Shown piece after piece: positions 51,617-60,741 of a stretch of 64,000 nt of DNA. The stretch spans positions 62,001 to 126,000 of the forward strand of contig NZ_ATUK01000010.1 in the NCBI RefSeq assembly GCF_000420165.1, written 5' to 3'. The notes beneath the pieces were generated by a model, which had not been told where the DNA came from, did no database searches, and was given only the letters and a program-made list of their open reading frames with translations. The DNA comes from Thioalkalivibrio sp. AKL19 (lineage in GTDB: Bacteria; Pseudomonadota; Gammaproteobacteria; Ectothiorhodospirales; Ectothiorhodospiraceae). The position numbers were made by a program, and so were the translations under genes. The number at the start of each line of letters is the position of its first letter. Position 1 is the stretch's first letter.

Positions 51617-53053
51617 TCACATCCCCGCCGCGCAAACCCGGTTTCGCCCCTCGCGCTTGGCGCAGTAAAGCTGCCGGTCGGCCTCTCCCAGAAGGTCCTC
51701 CGGCGCCACCGATCGCCCCCTGTCGACCGCGGATACCCCGAGACTGACCGTCACCGCATCCGTCACATTATCCGGGTGGCCCAGCTGCAACGACTCGACC
51801 TTGCGGCGCACGCGCTCGGCGACCGCCCGCGCACCCTCCAGGGTGGTGTCCGGCAGGATGCAGGCAAACTCCTCGCCGCCATAACGCGCCACCAGATCGG
51901 TGGGCCGGTGTGCCGCGGCGCGCAATACCTCCGCGACCTGGCGCAAGCAGTCGTCCCCACGCTGGTGGCCAAAGCGGTCGTTGAACGGCTTGAAGTGGTC
52001 AATATCGATCATCAACAGCGCAAGGTTCACCTCGCGCCGCGAACCGCACTCGCGCTCCAGGACGGCATCGAATTCGCGCCGGTTGGCGAGGCCGGTCAGG
52101 CCATCTACCCGCGCCTGGCGGGCCAGCTCTGCCTCCACCTCCTTGCGCGCGAAGGTGCCGGCGATGATATCGGCCACCACCTGCAGCACGGCGATCTGTT
52201 CGGGGCTCCACTCGTAGTGCCGGGCCACCGAATCAAGGCCCAAGAGCCCGAAGGCCTTCTGATCACTGATCAACGGGATGAGCAACAGGGACTCGATATC
52301 CTGGCGCCGGAACTCGGCCTGCTCCACCACCGCAGCCTCGGGGAGCGCACCCACATCGGGGACGTGCACCGGGTGTCCCTGCCGAATCTGGCGGGTCACC
52401 CAACCATGCGCCTCCATGGGTATCCCTTGCATCTCGTCGAGGAAGGGGCCGACCCCGGGCGCGCACCACTCGCTCACCAGGTCCATCGTCTCATGGTCCG
52501 GGCGAAAACAGATCACGTAGGCTCGCCCCATCCGGAAGAACTCGCCCAGACGTTGCAGGGCCTGCACAACGGCCGCGTCCACCGCGTCCGCCGACAGGTC
52601 CGCAAACTGCGCGGAGATCGCCGAGACCACCTCCTGCAACCGGTACTGGTGCTGTGCCCTGAGTTCCAGTTGCTTGCGCTCGGTGATGTCCTCGCCCATC
52701 ACGCTGGCCCCAAGCAGCGCGCCCTCGGCATCAAAAAACCGCTGGGCATACCAGGACAGCGTGCGCTCTTCGCCATTGCGGGTGCAGATAGTGGACTCCA
52801 GGCCCGCGATCTCGCGGCCTTCGTGAATGATGGCCTGCCCCTCGGCGAAGACCGCCGCGCGATACTCCGGGTCGGGGAAAAGCCATTCCCAGATACTCGC
52901 GTGTCCCACGACTTCCTCGCGGCTGTACCCGCTGATCCGTTCCGCCGCGCGATTCCACAGCGTCACCCGCCCCTCGGTATCCAGGGTGTTTACCCAAACC
53001 GGAGCGTATTCAATGATCTGTGAATGGAAACACGCGGAGGGGTCTGCCGCCAT
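51617..53053 (-). CDS. PAS-GAF-GGDEF diguanylate cyclase
   Basis: A 478-residue protein. PAS spans about 10-130 (YAPVWVNTLDTEGRVTLWNRAAERISGYSREEVVG, ending EDITERKQ), GAF about 145-300, and GGDEF about 310-470. GGEEF (392-396) is active-type, and RPTD (383-386), exactly five residues upstream, is an inhibitory I-site. It should synthesise c-di-GMP in response to a PAS/GAF ligand. The start at 53053 is taken because the upstream 21 residues are unlike a PAS N-terminus. It is divergent from the yhdH gene. Confidence 0.92.
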   Translation of the reverse strand: MAADPSACFHSQIIEYAPVWVNTLDTEGRVTLWNRAAERISGYSREEVVGHASIWEWLFPDPEYRAAVFAEGQAIIHEGREIAGLESTICTRNGEERTLSWYAQRFFDAEGALLGASVMGEDITERKQLELRAQHQYRLQEVVSAISAQFADLSADAVDAAVVQALQRLGEFFRMGRAYVICFRPDHETMDLVSEWCAPGVGPFLDEMQGIPMEAHGWVTRQIRQGHPVHVPDVGALPEAAVVEQAEFRRQDIESLLLIPLISDQKAFGLLGLDSVARHYEWSPEQIAVLQVVADIIAGTFARKEVEAELARQARVDGLTGLANRREFDAVLERECGSRREVNLALLMIDIDHFKPFNDRFGHQRGDDCLRQVAEVLRAAAHRPTDLVARYGGEEFACILPDTTLEGARAVAERVRRKVESLQLGHPDNVTDAVTVSLGVSAVDRGRSVAPEDLLGEADRQLYCAKREGRNRVCAAGM

Positions 53054-53226
53054 GATGATCCTCGCAACGGGAAACAATCGGCGCGCACAGCAACGCCGCC
53101 CGGCGAACACGCGCAATCCCGTCCGCCCATCCCAATGAGGTTAGCAACAGTCCCCGGCCTTCGCGTCAGAAAAGACGGTTGTTTGTTAGGCTGCCGTTGC
53201 TCCCCTCTCACGAGACGCTGATCCGC

Positions 53227-54240
53227 ATGACCGAATCCTTCAAGGCCCTGCTCCTGGAACAGCAACCCGACGGCCCGGAAGCCACGATCCGGACCCTCTC
53301 CCTCGACGACCTGCCCGCGGGCGCGGTTCTGCTCCAGGTTCACTATTCGGGGCTGAACTACAAGGACGGCATGATCCTGCGGGGTCAGGGCAACCTGGTC
53401 CGGGAATACCCGCACGTGCCGGGCATCGACCTGGCCGGGACCGTCCTCGAATCCGCCGACCCGCGCTTCGCTCCAGGCGACTCCGTCGTGCTCACCGGGC
53501 ACCGCGTGGGCGAGATTCACTGGGGCGGCTACGCGGAACGCGCCCGGGTACGCGCCGACTGGCTGATCCCGAAGCCCACCGGCTACAGCACGCGCCAGGC
53601 GATGGCCGCGGGCACCGCCGGGTTCACTGCCATGCTCGCCATCGAGGCCCTGGAGGACCACGGCCTGCGACCCGACGCCGGGGAGATCCTGGTCACCGGG
53701 GCCTCCGGTGGTGTGGGCAGCATCGCCGTGTGCCTGCTGGCGCGACTGGGCTACGCGGTCACCGCCGTCACCGGCCGTCCCGAGAACGGCGAATACCTGC
53801 ACCGCCTGGGCGCCACGCAGATCCTGCCGCGCTCGGAGCTGGCCCAAACCCCGCCCAAGCCGTTGCTGGGGGAACGCTGGGCCGGCTGCGTGGACACGGT
53901 GGGGGGCGACATGCTGGCCCATGTACTCGCCGGCATGGCCTACGGCCGCTCGGTGGCGGCCTGCGGCCTCGCCGGCGGCGCGCAACTGCGGACCACGGTC
54001 CTGCCGTTCCTGCTGCGCGGCGTCAACCTGCTGGGGATCGACTCGGTCCTGTGCCCCACCGAGCGGCGGCGGGCCGCCTGGGAACGCCTCGCGACCCTGC
54101 TACCCGGCGACGACCTGGACGCGATCACCGCGGAGATCGGCCTGGACGACCTGCCGTACTTCGCCGGACAGATCCTTGCGGGACAGATTCGGGGGCGCAC
54201 AGTGGTCCGCCTGGATCCGGAGGACGCCCGCACCGCGTGA
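53227..54240 (+). CDS. acuI: AcuI/YhdH-family quinone/acryloyl-CoA reductase
   Basis: A 337-residue medium-chain dehydrogenase/reductase of the AcuI/YhdH type: FKALLLEQ at the start, VHYSGLNYKDGMILRGQG, HVPGIDLAGTV and the nucleotide-binding ASGGVGS. The AcuI subgroup reduces acryloyl-CoA using NADPH; it detoxifies acrylate formed during DMSP or propionate metabolism, and the window itself shows no such pathway genes. The ATG at 53227 gives the standard N-terminus. It is followed after 57 bases by the zinc-ribbon gene. Confidence 0.88.
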   Translation: MTESFKALLLEQQPDGPEATIRTLSLDDLPAGAVLLQVHYSGLNYKDGMILRGQGNLVREYPHVPGIDLAGTVLESADPRFAPGDSVVLTGHRVGEIHWGGYAERARVRADWLIPKPTGYSTRQAMAAGTAGFTAMLAIEALEDHGLRPDAGEILVTGASGGVGSIAVCLLARLGYAVTAVTGRPENGEYLHRLGATQILPRSELAQTPPKPLLGERWAGCVDTVGGDMLAHVLAGMAYGRSVAACGLAGGAQLRTTVLPFLLRGVNLLGIDSVLCPTERRRAAWERLATLLPGDDLDAITAEIGLDDLPYFAGQILAGQIRGRTVVRLDPEDARTA

Positions 54241-54297
54241 CGCCCCGGCCCGCCCGGAACCGGCTATGCTGCGGGCACCACCACTGCGGAGGCATCC

Positions 54298-54648
54298 ATG
54301 ACCGAACTCGCATCCCGCCTGAAGTCGATCCGCGACCGCTTGGCCGAACTGGAAGCCATGGCCCGGGACGATCACGCGGAAGCCGCCCACCGCCTGGCCG
54401 CCGAACTGACCCGGGAGCTGAATCACGCGCTGGAGGAAGCCACCGGGTCCGGAGACGGCGGACACGCGGCCGCCCCCGGCGAACCCCGCCCACCGCGGGA
54501 CCCGGTGGAGAAGTGCCCGCGCTGCACCCTGCGCAGCTTCACCTTCCAGGACGGCACTATCCGGGAACGCCCGGACGAGCCGGGGCACTTCGAGGCGCAG
54601 TACCAGTGCATGAGCTGCGGCCACGAGGCCTGGCGCCGCCTGGGTTAA
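54298..54648 (+). CDS. Small coiled-coil/zinc-ribbon protein
   Basis: A 116-residue protein: an N-terminal coiled coil (SRLKSIRDRLAELEAMARDDHAEAAHRLAAEL) and a C-terminal zinc ribbon with two CxxC pairs (KCPRCTLRS and QCMSCGHEA). I do not recognise it as a named family. ATG 54298 is preceded by GGAGG. It is probably in one transcript with acuI. The solo end of the repeat element lies immediately downstream (54664), followed by the convergent thioredoxin gene. Confidence 0.65.
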   Translation: MTELASRLKSIRDRLAELEAMARDDHAEAAHRLAAELTRELNHALEEATGSGDGGHAAAPGEPRPPRDPVEKCPRCTLRSFTFQDGTIRERPDEPGHFEAQYQCMSCGHEAWRRLG

Positions 54649-54663
54649 CAAACGAGGCGCGGG

Positions 54664-54688
54664 CGCATGCATTAGTCAGTGTTTCCCT
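54664..54688. mobile_element. Solo end of the MITE-like element family
   Basis: In reverse complement, AGGGAAACACTGACTAATGC is nearly identical to the ends of the full elements at 12.1, 15.2 and 19.0 kb. No second end is found within 500 bases. It abuts the stop of the trxC-like gene (TAG at 54689-54687), so it may be a remnant, or a family of single-ended repeats. Confidence 0.6.
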
Positions 54689-55121
54689 ACATCTGCCCCC
54701 GCGTCCAGCGCACGATGTCGGCGGCGCCCATGGCGCCTGCCTGGCGCGCGACCTCGTGACCCCCGCGAAACAGTGCCAGCGTCGGGATACTGCGAATGCC
54801 GAACTGCTGCCCAAGACCGGGCTCCGCTTCGGTATTGACCTTGGCGAGCCGCACGGCCGGCTCCAGATCCTCCGCCGCCTGCCGGAACTGCGGGGCCATC
54901 ATCTTGCAGGGGCCACACCACGGCGCCCAGAAATCCACCAGCAACGGGATATCGTTGCGTTCCAGATGCCGGCGAACGTTCGCGGCGGTCAGCTCCAGCG
55001 GCTCCCCGGCGAACACCGACCGATGGCACTGGCCGCACTTCGGTCCGGCCCCCAGGCGGGCGGAAGGGATTCGATTCACCGCATCGCAGTGCGGACAGAC
55101 CACATGCAGGGCTTCACTCAC
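54687..55121 (-). CDS. trxC: Thioredoxin 2
   Basis: A 144-residue TrxC-type protein. The N-terminal zinc-binding domain has Cys9, Cys12 (VCPHCD) and Cys29, Cys32 (KCGQC); the thioredoxin domain carries WCGPC (Cys69, Cys72) and the cis-proline segment RSIPTLALF. TrxC reduces protein disulfides and is often induced by oxidative stress. The GTG start at 55121 has GAGG upstream. It converges on the zinc-ribbon gene and shares its strand with the JmjC-like gene 75 bases upstream. Confidence 0.9.
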   Translation of the reverse strand: MSEALHVVCPHCDAVNRIPSARLGAGPKCGQCHRSVFAGEPLELTAANVRRHLERNDIPLLVDFWAPWCGPCKMMAPQFRQAAEDLEPAVRLAKVNTEAEPGLGQQFGIRSIPTLALFRGGHEVARQAGAMGAADIVRWTRGQM

Positions 55122-55196
55122 GGCAACACCTCGTCTGGACCAGATCGTAAGAGAGCGGTATCTCGATCTTATCCCACAAGCGCGCCGCTCGAGAGG

Positions 55197-56072
55197 TCAG
55201 GACGCGTGATGGCGGGCCAGGAACCGTTCGGTGCGTTCCACTGCGCGGCGCTCGTTGCGATCATTCCAGGGCTGTCCGATCAATTTGCGCATTGTCCCCT
55301 CGATCGTCCGCGTCACCAGGAGGTTGGTCAGCATGCGCGAGGCATTCGGGAAATCGCGCGGGAAGGCCCGCAGCGCCATGGAAAAACTGACGTCGTCGTA
55401 GAGCACGTAGTGCCAGAACCCAGGCGGGATGTAGAGCACATCCCCGTGGCGCAGTTCGGCCAGGTGACCGCGCACATGGCGCAGGCCCGGATGCCGCTCG
55501 TAGTCGGGGTTCTCGAAGTCCACCGAGGCCAGCGCGCTGAACGAGAACGGCACGTGGTACATGTACGCGGTGTATTCCGGGGCCACCAGCAGTACGCGCT
55601 TCGGCCCGCCAAAGTGGCACAGCAGGATGTCCGGACGGTCGATGTCGAAGTGCATCTGCACGCGTGCGTCCTTGCCGCCCATGAACAGAACGGGCAGCTT
55701 GCGGAACAGTCGCAACCCGATTTCGGGAAACTCGAAATCGCGCGCCAGCGCCGGCCGGGCAGCGAACAGATTGAAGAAGAACAGGCGCAGATCGCGTTCC
55801 CCCTCCGCCAGGCGGTCCAGGTATTCCGCCAGCGGCATGCGCAGGGACGCGGCGTGTTGATGCTCGTTGCCACGCGCGGGGCGGCTGTCGTACAGGGGCA
55901 CGACGGCGTCACCGGCCACCTTGCGAAAATAGTCGGTGGTCCAGCGTTCCCGCGCCGGCCACTCCCGGGTGACCTCTTCCAGAATCACCGGTTGCGCGAC
56001 CGCCTTGTACTGCTGCAAGAACGCGTCCGCTGCGACAGCCCCAACCCGCTCCACTGGGGTGGTCTCGATCAT
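55197..56072 (-). CDS. JmjC-like (cupin_8) 2-oxoglutarate/iron oxygenase-type protein
   Basis: A 291-residue cupin-like protein with the iron-binding HxD...H motif: His141-Phe-Asp143 (QMHFDIDRPD) and His221 (PPGFWHYVL). This is the layout of bacterial JmjC-related hydroxylases, some of which modify ribosomal proteins; the substrate here is unknown. The family also has Lys159 (GGPKRVLLV) where 2-oxoglutarate is usually contacted. ATG 56072 has AGGAGG upstream. It reads toward trxC with 75 bases between. Confidence 0.85.
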   Translation of the reverse strand: MIETTPVERVGAVAADAFLQQYKAVAQPVILEEVTREWPARERWTTDYFRKVAGDAVVPLYDSRPARGNEHQHAASLRMPLAEYLDRLAEGERDLRLFFFNLFAARPALARDFEFPEIGLRLFRKLPVLFMGGKDARVQMHFDIDRPDILLCHFGGPKRVLLVAPEYTAYMYHVPFSFSALASVDFENPDYERHPGLRHVRGHLAELRHGDVLYIPPGFWHYVLYDDVSFSMALRAFPRDFPNASRMLTNLLVTRTIEGTMRKLIGQPWNDRNERRAVERTERFLARHHAS

Positions 56073-56106
56073 TGCCGGCCCTGCCTCCTGGGGGAAACCC
56101 GTCAGC

Positions 56107-56775
56107 CTACCAACCGCGCGGGGCACGCGCGATCCCGCGCGGCCCCAGCAGCCAGCCGAACAGGCAGTGCGTCAGCCACCACACCGCGGCGCACACGGCC
56201 ATCACCACCGTCAGCCAGGCCAGGGGGTGCATCCACTCCTGGACCTGCCCGCCCGGCCCCAGTACCCAGTTCACGTTGTTGTCGGGATCGGCCAGCGCAA
56301 AGGTCAGCAGCAGGATGCCCCAGCCCAGCACCAGCATGTAGCGCCATGCGCGGGGGTCATACCCCAGGCGCCACACCAGCCAGATCAGCACGAACGGCAG
56401 GGGCAGGTGGTACAGCGACAACAACCGCACGAACAACGGGATCTCGGGGTTGAACATGTAATGCACAATGCCCAGCGGTGCCCAGCCCCAGACCACCATG
56501 CTCAACAGGAAGTCCAGCACCCAGCCGAGTTCCAGCAGCACGACCGCCACCAGCATCATGCTCGCGATCCGGCGGCTCTCCAGCCAGGCCGCCAGCAGTC
56601 CGCCCAGTAGCGCCACATTGGAGAACCACAGGAAATTGAACCAGCCATGCACCGCCGCGTAGACCGGCACCAGAACCAGCACGAACGCGAGATAACCCCA
56701 CTTGACCCCGTGCGGCACCCCGCCACCACTCGCCACTGAACCCCCTGGCTTCACTTCGCTTGCCCCCGGCTGCAT
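56107..56775 (-). CDS. Six-helix membrane protein of unknown function
   Basis: A 222-residue membrane protein with about six hydrophobic helices from residue 27 on (WGYLAFVLVLVPVYAAVHGWF, SNVALLGGLLAAWLE, LLELGWVLDFLLSMVVWGWAPLG). I do not recognise the family. Histidines and Trp-rich loops (GHWFNFLW-like, HYMFNPEIPL) are present but not diagnostic. It reads toward the JmjC-like gene with 34 bases between, possibly one operon. It is divergent from the patatin gene, 51 bases apart. Confidence 0.75.
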   Translation of the reverse strand: MQPGASEVKPGGSVASGGGVPHGVKWGYLAFVLVLVPVYAAVHGWFNFLWFSNVALLGGLLAAWLESRRIASMMLVAVVLLELGWVLDFLLSMVVWGWAPLGIVHYMFNPEIPLFVRLLSLYHLPLPFVLIWLVWRLGYDPRAWRYMLVLGWGILLLTFALADPDNNVNWVLGPGGQVQEWMHPLAWLTVVMAVCAAVWWLTHCLFGWLLGPRGIARAPRGW

Positions 56776-56826
56776 TCGGGCTCAGGGTAGCAGCATGTAC
56801 CCCGTGATTCGGAAGCACGCTGCGCA

Positions 56827-57747
56827 ATGAGACCGTTGTCCGCCCTCTGCGTAATCCTCTCGCTGCTGGCTGCCCCGGCCGTACTGGCGGCGGATCGCGC
56901 CGATGCCCCACCCCCGACCATCGGCCTGGCACTGGGCTCGGGCGGCGCCGGCGGACTGGCGCATATCGCCGTCCTCCAGGTCTTCGACGACCTCGATACC
57001 CGGCCCGACCGCATCACCGGCACCAGCATCGGGGCCGTAATCGGCGGGCTTTATGCGGCGGGGCTGACCGCCGACGAGATCCTCGACCTGTTCGACGACT
57101 TCGCGGGCTCCGAGCTGGACGCCCTGACCGGCCTGGCGCGCTCGGACATCCGGCTGATGGATCTCGTCCCGCTGCGGCTCGGCCGCAATGCCCTGTTCGA
57201 CTCCGGCGAATTCCTGCGTTTCCTCGCCGAGCATACCGACGCCCGTGACTTCGACGACCTGCGCATCCCGTTCGCGGTGGTCGCGACCGACTTTCGCACC
57301 GGCGAAAGCGTGGTAATCGACGAGGGCGACCTGTTCAAGGCCATCGAGGCCAGCATGGCGGTACCGGGACTATTCGAGCCGGTCCGCTACGGCGATGCCC
57401 AGTACCTGATCGACGGAGGCGCCTCCAACCCGCTGCCATACGACCTGCTGCAGGGCGAATACGACTACGTGATTGCCGTGGACGTCTCCGGCAACGGCGC
57501 GCAGAACGACACCGACGACATCGGCATCAGCGACCTGCTGTTCAAGAGCTTCAGCATCATGCAGGGTTCCATCATCCGTCACATGACGCGGCTGGACCCG
57601 CCGGACCTCTACCTGGTCCCGGATACCAGCGGCATCCGTCTGCTGCACTTCAACCGCATCGACGAGATCCTCGAAAAGGCCCAGCCCACCGCCGACGAAC
57701 TGCGCGCACAACTCGAGGCTTGGGGCATCCAGCGGCCCGGGCCGTGA
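56827..57747 (+). CDS. Patatin-like phospholipase with signal peptide
   Basis: A 306-residue patatin-family serine hydrolase. A signal peptide (hydrophobic 6-21, AAD) precedes the oxyanion-type ALGSGGAGGLAH, the nucleophile Ser67 in GTSIG and the catalytic Asp196 in LIDGGAS. RssA-type patatins are close relatives. Signal-peptide export suggests action on periplasmic or outer-membrane lipids. ATG 56827 begins directly with the signal peptide. It is followed after 75 bases by the GYF2-pentapeptide gene. Confidence 0.9.
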   Translation: MRPLSALCVILSLLAAPAVLAADRADAPPPTIGLALGSGGAGGLAHIAVLQVFDDLDTRPDRITGTSIGAVIGGLYAAGLTADEILDLFDDFAGSELDALTGLARSDIRLMDLVPLRLGRNALFDSGEFLRFLAEHTDARDFDDLRIPFAVVATDFRTGESVVIDEGDLFKAIEASMAVPGLFEPVRYGDAQYLIDGGASNPLPYDLLQGEYDYVIAVDVSGNGAQNDTDDIGISDLLFKSFSIMQGSIIRHMTRLDPPDLYLVPDTSGIRLLHFNRIDEILEKAQPTADELRAQLEAWGIQRPGP

Positions 57748-57822
57748 CACGGTGCAGGCCGCGACAGTGCCCTATAATCGCGGCATCCGTCGCAACGGAC
57801 GCGACGCCATCCCGGGAGAGGC

Positions 57823-58779
57823 GTGAACCACGACAACTCCAATAACCCGCCCGGTCCGGGTGATCCGCCCCTTGAGACCGGAGCCGGACGCCACGAGCTG
57901 TGGTACACCCGGCGGGATGACCAGGTCTGCGGGCCCTACCCGCAGCGCTCCATCGGCCGCTTCCTGATTCTCGGCCGCCTGCGCCCGGATGACGAGGTCA
58001 GCCTCGACCGGGACACCTGGTGGCGCATCGACCAGCGCCCGCACCTGATCCCGGAAGAACTGCAGAACGCCCATACCCCGGAGGGCCGCGAGCGCCTGGA
58101 ACAGGCGCGCCTGCGCGAGGACGAACGCCGCCGCGAACGCCGCCACGACGACCCGCCCCCCGAGATCCGCGAACGCCGCAAGGGCGACCGCCGCTGCCCG
58201 GAATCGCCGGAAACGGTCTCCCACCGGCAGCAATGGGCCGAGATCCTGGAACGGCCGTCACCTCCCTGGACCCAGTGGGTCCGCGGACCACGCCCCTGGA
58301 TCGCGGGTGGCCTGGCGGTCGCCGGGGCCCTCGCGCTGCTGATCGGCTTCGGCCTCGCCTTCGAGCGCGACACGGGGCCCGACTGCGACGCACCCCCGGC
58401 GCCCGGTATCAACTGGAATTACTGCGACAAGGCCGGGGCCGACCTGCGCGCCGCCGACCTCACCGGGGCATCCCTGCACAGCACGCGGCTGGCCGGGGCA
58501 CGCCTGCACGGCGCGCACCTTGCCGACGCCGACCTGCGCTTTGCAGACCTCTCCCTGGCCGGCCTGGAGAATGCGGATCTCGCGGGCGCCAACCTGACTG
58601 GCGCGGACCTGATACGGGCCCGCCTGGTGGATGCTAGCCTGGAGAGCGCCAACCTCGCACACGCCAACCTGACCGGCGCGGAGATGTCCGGTGCGCGCCT
58701 GGACCATGCCCGGCTCGACCGCAGCATATGGACCGACGGCCGGATCTGCGCCCGCGACTCCATCGGCACCTGCAACTAG
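57823..58779 (+). CDS. GYF2-like domain, membrane-anchored pentapeptide-repeat protein
   Basis: A 318-residue protein. Residues about 25-75 resemble a GYF_2 (DUF4339) domain (ELWYTRRDDQVCGPYP...DTWWRI); a highly charged Arg/Glu region follows, then a transmembrane helix (about 159-180) and a run of about 20 pentapeptide repeats (A[DN]LxG type, about 204-300), forming a right-handed beta-helix. The last residues are Cys-containing. The GTG start at 57823 follows GAGAGG. Its role is unknown; the beta-helix is probably outside the membrane. Confidence 0.8.
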   Translation: MNHDNSNNPPGPGDPPLETGAGRHELWYTRRDDQVCGPYPQRSIGRFLILGRLRPDDEVSLDRDTWWRIDQRPHLIPEELQNAHTPEGRERLEQARLREDERRRERRHDDPPPEIRERRKGDRRCPESPETVSHRQQWAEILERPSPPWTQWVRGPRPWIAGGLAVAGALALLIGFGLAFERDTGPDCDAPPAPGINWNYCDKAGADLRAADLTGASLHSTRLAGARLHGAHLADADLRFADLSLAGLENADLAGANLTGADLIRARLVDASLESANLAHANLTGAEMSGARLDHARLDRSIWTDGRICARDSIGTCN

Positions 58780-58797
58780 CTCGCCGCGCAACGCGCC

Positions 58798-59019
58798 CTA
58801 TTCGGCGTCGCGCTCGCCGGCCGGATCCAGGTCGATCCCCAGCTCGCCGGCCACGTCGACCCAGTACGGCTCGGCCTCGCAGGAACAGCAGTCACACCAA
58901 ACGGTCACGCCTTCGTGCATGCTGAGCCGGCTGCGCGCGGCGGGTGCCATCCGCGCCTCCGGCGCCTTGCCGGATACCCGCGCCACCCGGCCTCCGGCCG
59001 TGCCCTCAGGTTGAGACAT
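58798..59019 (-). CDS. Small Cys-rich protein of unknown function
   Basis: A 73-residue protein with a compact cysteine group (WCDCCSCEAEPYW) and an acidic C-terminus (DLDPAGERDAE), possibly zinc-binding. I do not recognise it. ATG 59019 has GGGAGG upstream, which sets the start against a longer reading to 59055. It is convergent with the pentapeptide-repeat gene and divergent from the CSS-EAL gene. Confidence 0.55.
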   Translation of the reverse strand: MSQPEGTAGGRVARVSGKAPEARMAPAARSRLSMHEGVTVWCDCCSCEAEPYWVDVAGELGIDLDPAGERDAE

Positions 59020-59177
59020 GGCTGCACCTCCCGACGCGCAGTCTCCTGAAGCCAAGAAACGCGATCCAAGCGGATCCGCATCGCCTTGAGCATAGACCCC
59101 GGCACCCGTCCCGGGCCAGCAGACGAATCCCGGCCCCGTGCTACTCTCGAGAGGATCCTTCCCTGCTTCCGGTGGAC

Positions 59178-60734
59178 ATGATCGCCCGACGCGACAAGAT
59201 CCTGCTCTCGGTCTCGGCCGCGGCCCTGCTCGGCATCCTGCTGCCGCTGGCCGCGCTGGCCTGGTTCCTGTGGCAGGAGTCCGTGGTCGCCGAGGAGAAA
59301 CGCCTGGCCGAGCTCGCCCAGCGCCTGGGCGAACAGACCGAGACCGCCCTGGTCGATGCCCGCGAGCTGCTGGACACCCTCAACCAGCTGGAGCTGGACG
59401 CCTGTTCCCCGGAGCACCTGGAACACCTTCAGGACGCGGCCATGGCGCGGCCGCACGTGCGCGCCATCGGCTACTGGCGCGCGGCAGAGCGCCAGTGCGG
59501 GGCCGGGTTCGTCCAGGGCGAGGCACTGACACCGCCGCGCGCCAGCCGCATCTACGACAGCGGGGTCATCGCCTGGTGGCCCGGCCCGGATACCGCGGTG
59601 GGCGGCGTGGAGCTGTTCCTGATGCGCTTCGGCCAGCACGACGTCTCGATCGATCCGCGCCTGCTGATCACCCCCGGTCTGCTGCAGGAACAGCAGGTCG
59701 GCCTCTGGGTGGAAGGTCTGCCAATGAGCCACCACCCTGCGGACGCCGAGCTCCCCTCGCCCGACGCCACCCCCACTGGCCTGAGCGTCGACCGCGCCCG
59801 GGGGCGCATCGTCAGTCGCTTCTCGCTGGACACGATCTTCCCGATCGACATCATCGCCGCCCAGCCACTGGCCGCCTTCTGGGACCGCTACCTGCCGACC
59901 CTGATCGTGGCGGGTCTCTTCGGACTGATGCTGGTGGCCCTGTGGCTGCTCCTCGTGGTGCACTACCTCCGCCGTCACCTGAGCCTGGCCAGCGAACTGC
60001 GCGAGGCCATCGCCCGCGGCCACCTGAGCGTGGAATACCAGCCCATCGTGGATCTCGCCGACGGGCGCTGCCGGGGCGCCGAAGCCCTGGCCCGCTGGCA
60101 TCGCGAGGGGGACGAGACCATCCGCCCGGACGTCTTCGTCCCGCTGGCCGAGGACACCGGCCAGGCCACCGACCTGACGCTCGCGATCCTGCGCGCCATC
60201 CTGCGTGACCTGGGCGACCGCCTGCGGGCGCACCCCGAACAGACCGTCAACCTCAACATCACCGGCCACGATCTGGCCTCCGACCGCTTCGGCGATGCCC
60301 TGCGCACGGCCCTGCGCGAGGCGGGCGTCGCCCCGACCTCGATCACGCTGGAACTGACCGAGCGCTCGCTGCTGAACGAAGACGCGGTACGCGGCCGGCT
60401 GCGGGAACTTCGCCGGCGCGGACACCGCATCGCCATCGACGACTTTGGCACAGGATATTCGAGCCTTTCCTACCTCGAGCATTTCGAACTGGATACACTG
60501 AAGATCGACAAGTCCTTCGCCGACGCCATCGCCCACGAGGCGGTGACCAGCAGCGTGATCGGCCACATCATCGACATGGCCCGTTCGCTCGAGCTGCAGA
60601 TCGTCGCCGAAGGCATCGAATCGCCCCACCAGGTCGAATGGCTGCGCGCGCAGGGCGTGGAGAGTGGACAGGGCTACCACTTCAGCCGTCCCCTGTCCGC
60701 CGCGGCCTTCCTCGACTGGTGCCACCAACGCTGA
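59178..60734 (+). CDS. CSS-motif membrane EAL phosphodiesterase
   Basis: A 518-residue c-di-GMP phosphodiesterase. It has transmembrane helices at about 10-32 and 253-275 flanking a periplasmic CSS-type domain with Cys76 (LDACSPEHL) and Cys107 (ERQCGAGF), a pair known in some PdeB/PdeC proteins to respond to disulfide formation. The EAL domain (about 282-515) is complete: GAEALARW, NLNIT, LELTE, DDFGTGYSS, LKIDKSF and AEGIES. The start at ATG 59178 is chosen over a GTG at 59172. It is followed 7 bases later by the lipoprotein gene. Confidence 0.9.
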   Translation: MIARRDKILLSVSAAALLGILLPLAALAWFLWQESVVAEEKRLAELAQRLGEQTETALVDARELLDTLNQLELDACSPEHLEHLQDAAMARPHVRAIGYWRAAERQCGAGFVQGEALTPPRASRIYDSGVIAWWPGPDTAVGGVELFLMRFGQHDVSIDPRLLITPGLLQEQQVGLWVEGLPMSHHPADAELPSPDATPTGLSVDRARGRIVSRFSLDTIFPIDIIAAQPLAAFWDRYLPTLIVAGLFGLMLVALWLLLVVHYLRRHLSLASELREAIARGHLSVEYQPIVDLADGRCRGAEALARWHREGDETIRPDVFVPLAEDTGQATDLTLAILRAILRDLGDRLRAHPEQTVNLNITGHDLASDRFGDALRTALREAGVAPTSITLELTERSLLNEDAVRGRLRELRRRGHRIAIDDFGTGYSSLSYLEHFELDTLKIDKSFADAIAHEAVTSSVIGHIIDMARSLELQIVAEGIESPHQVEWLRAQGVESGQGYHFSRPLSAAAFLDWCHQR

Positions 60735-60741
60735 GGAGATC

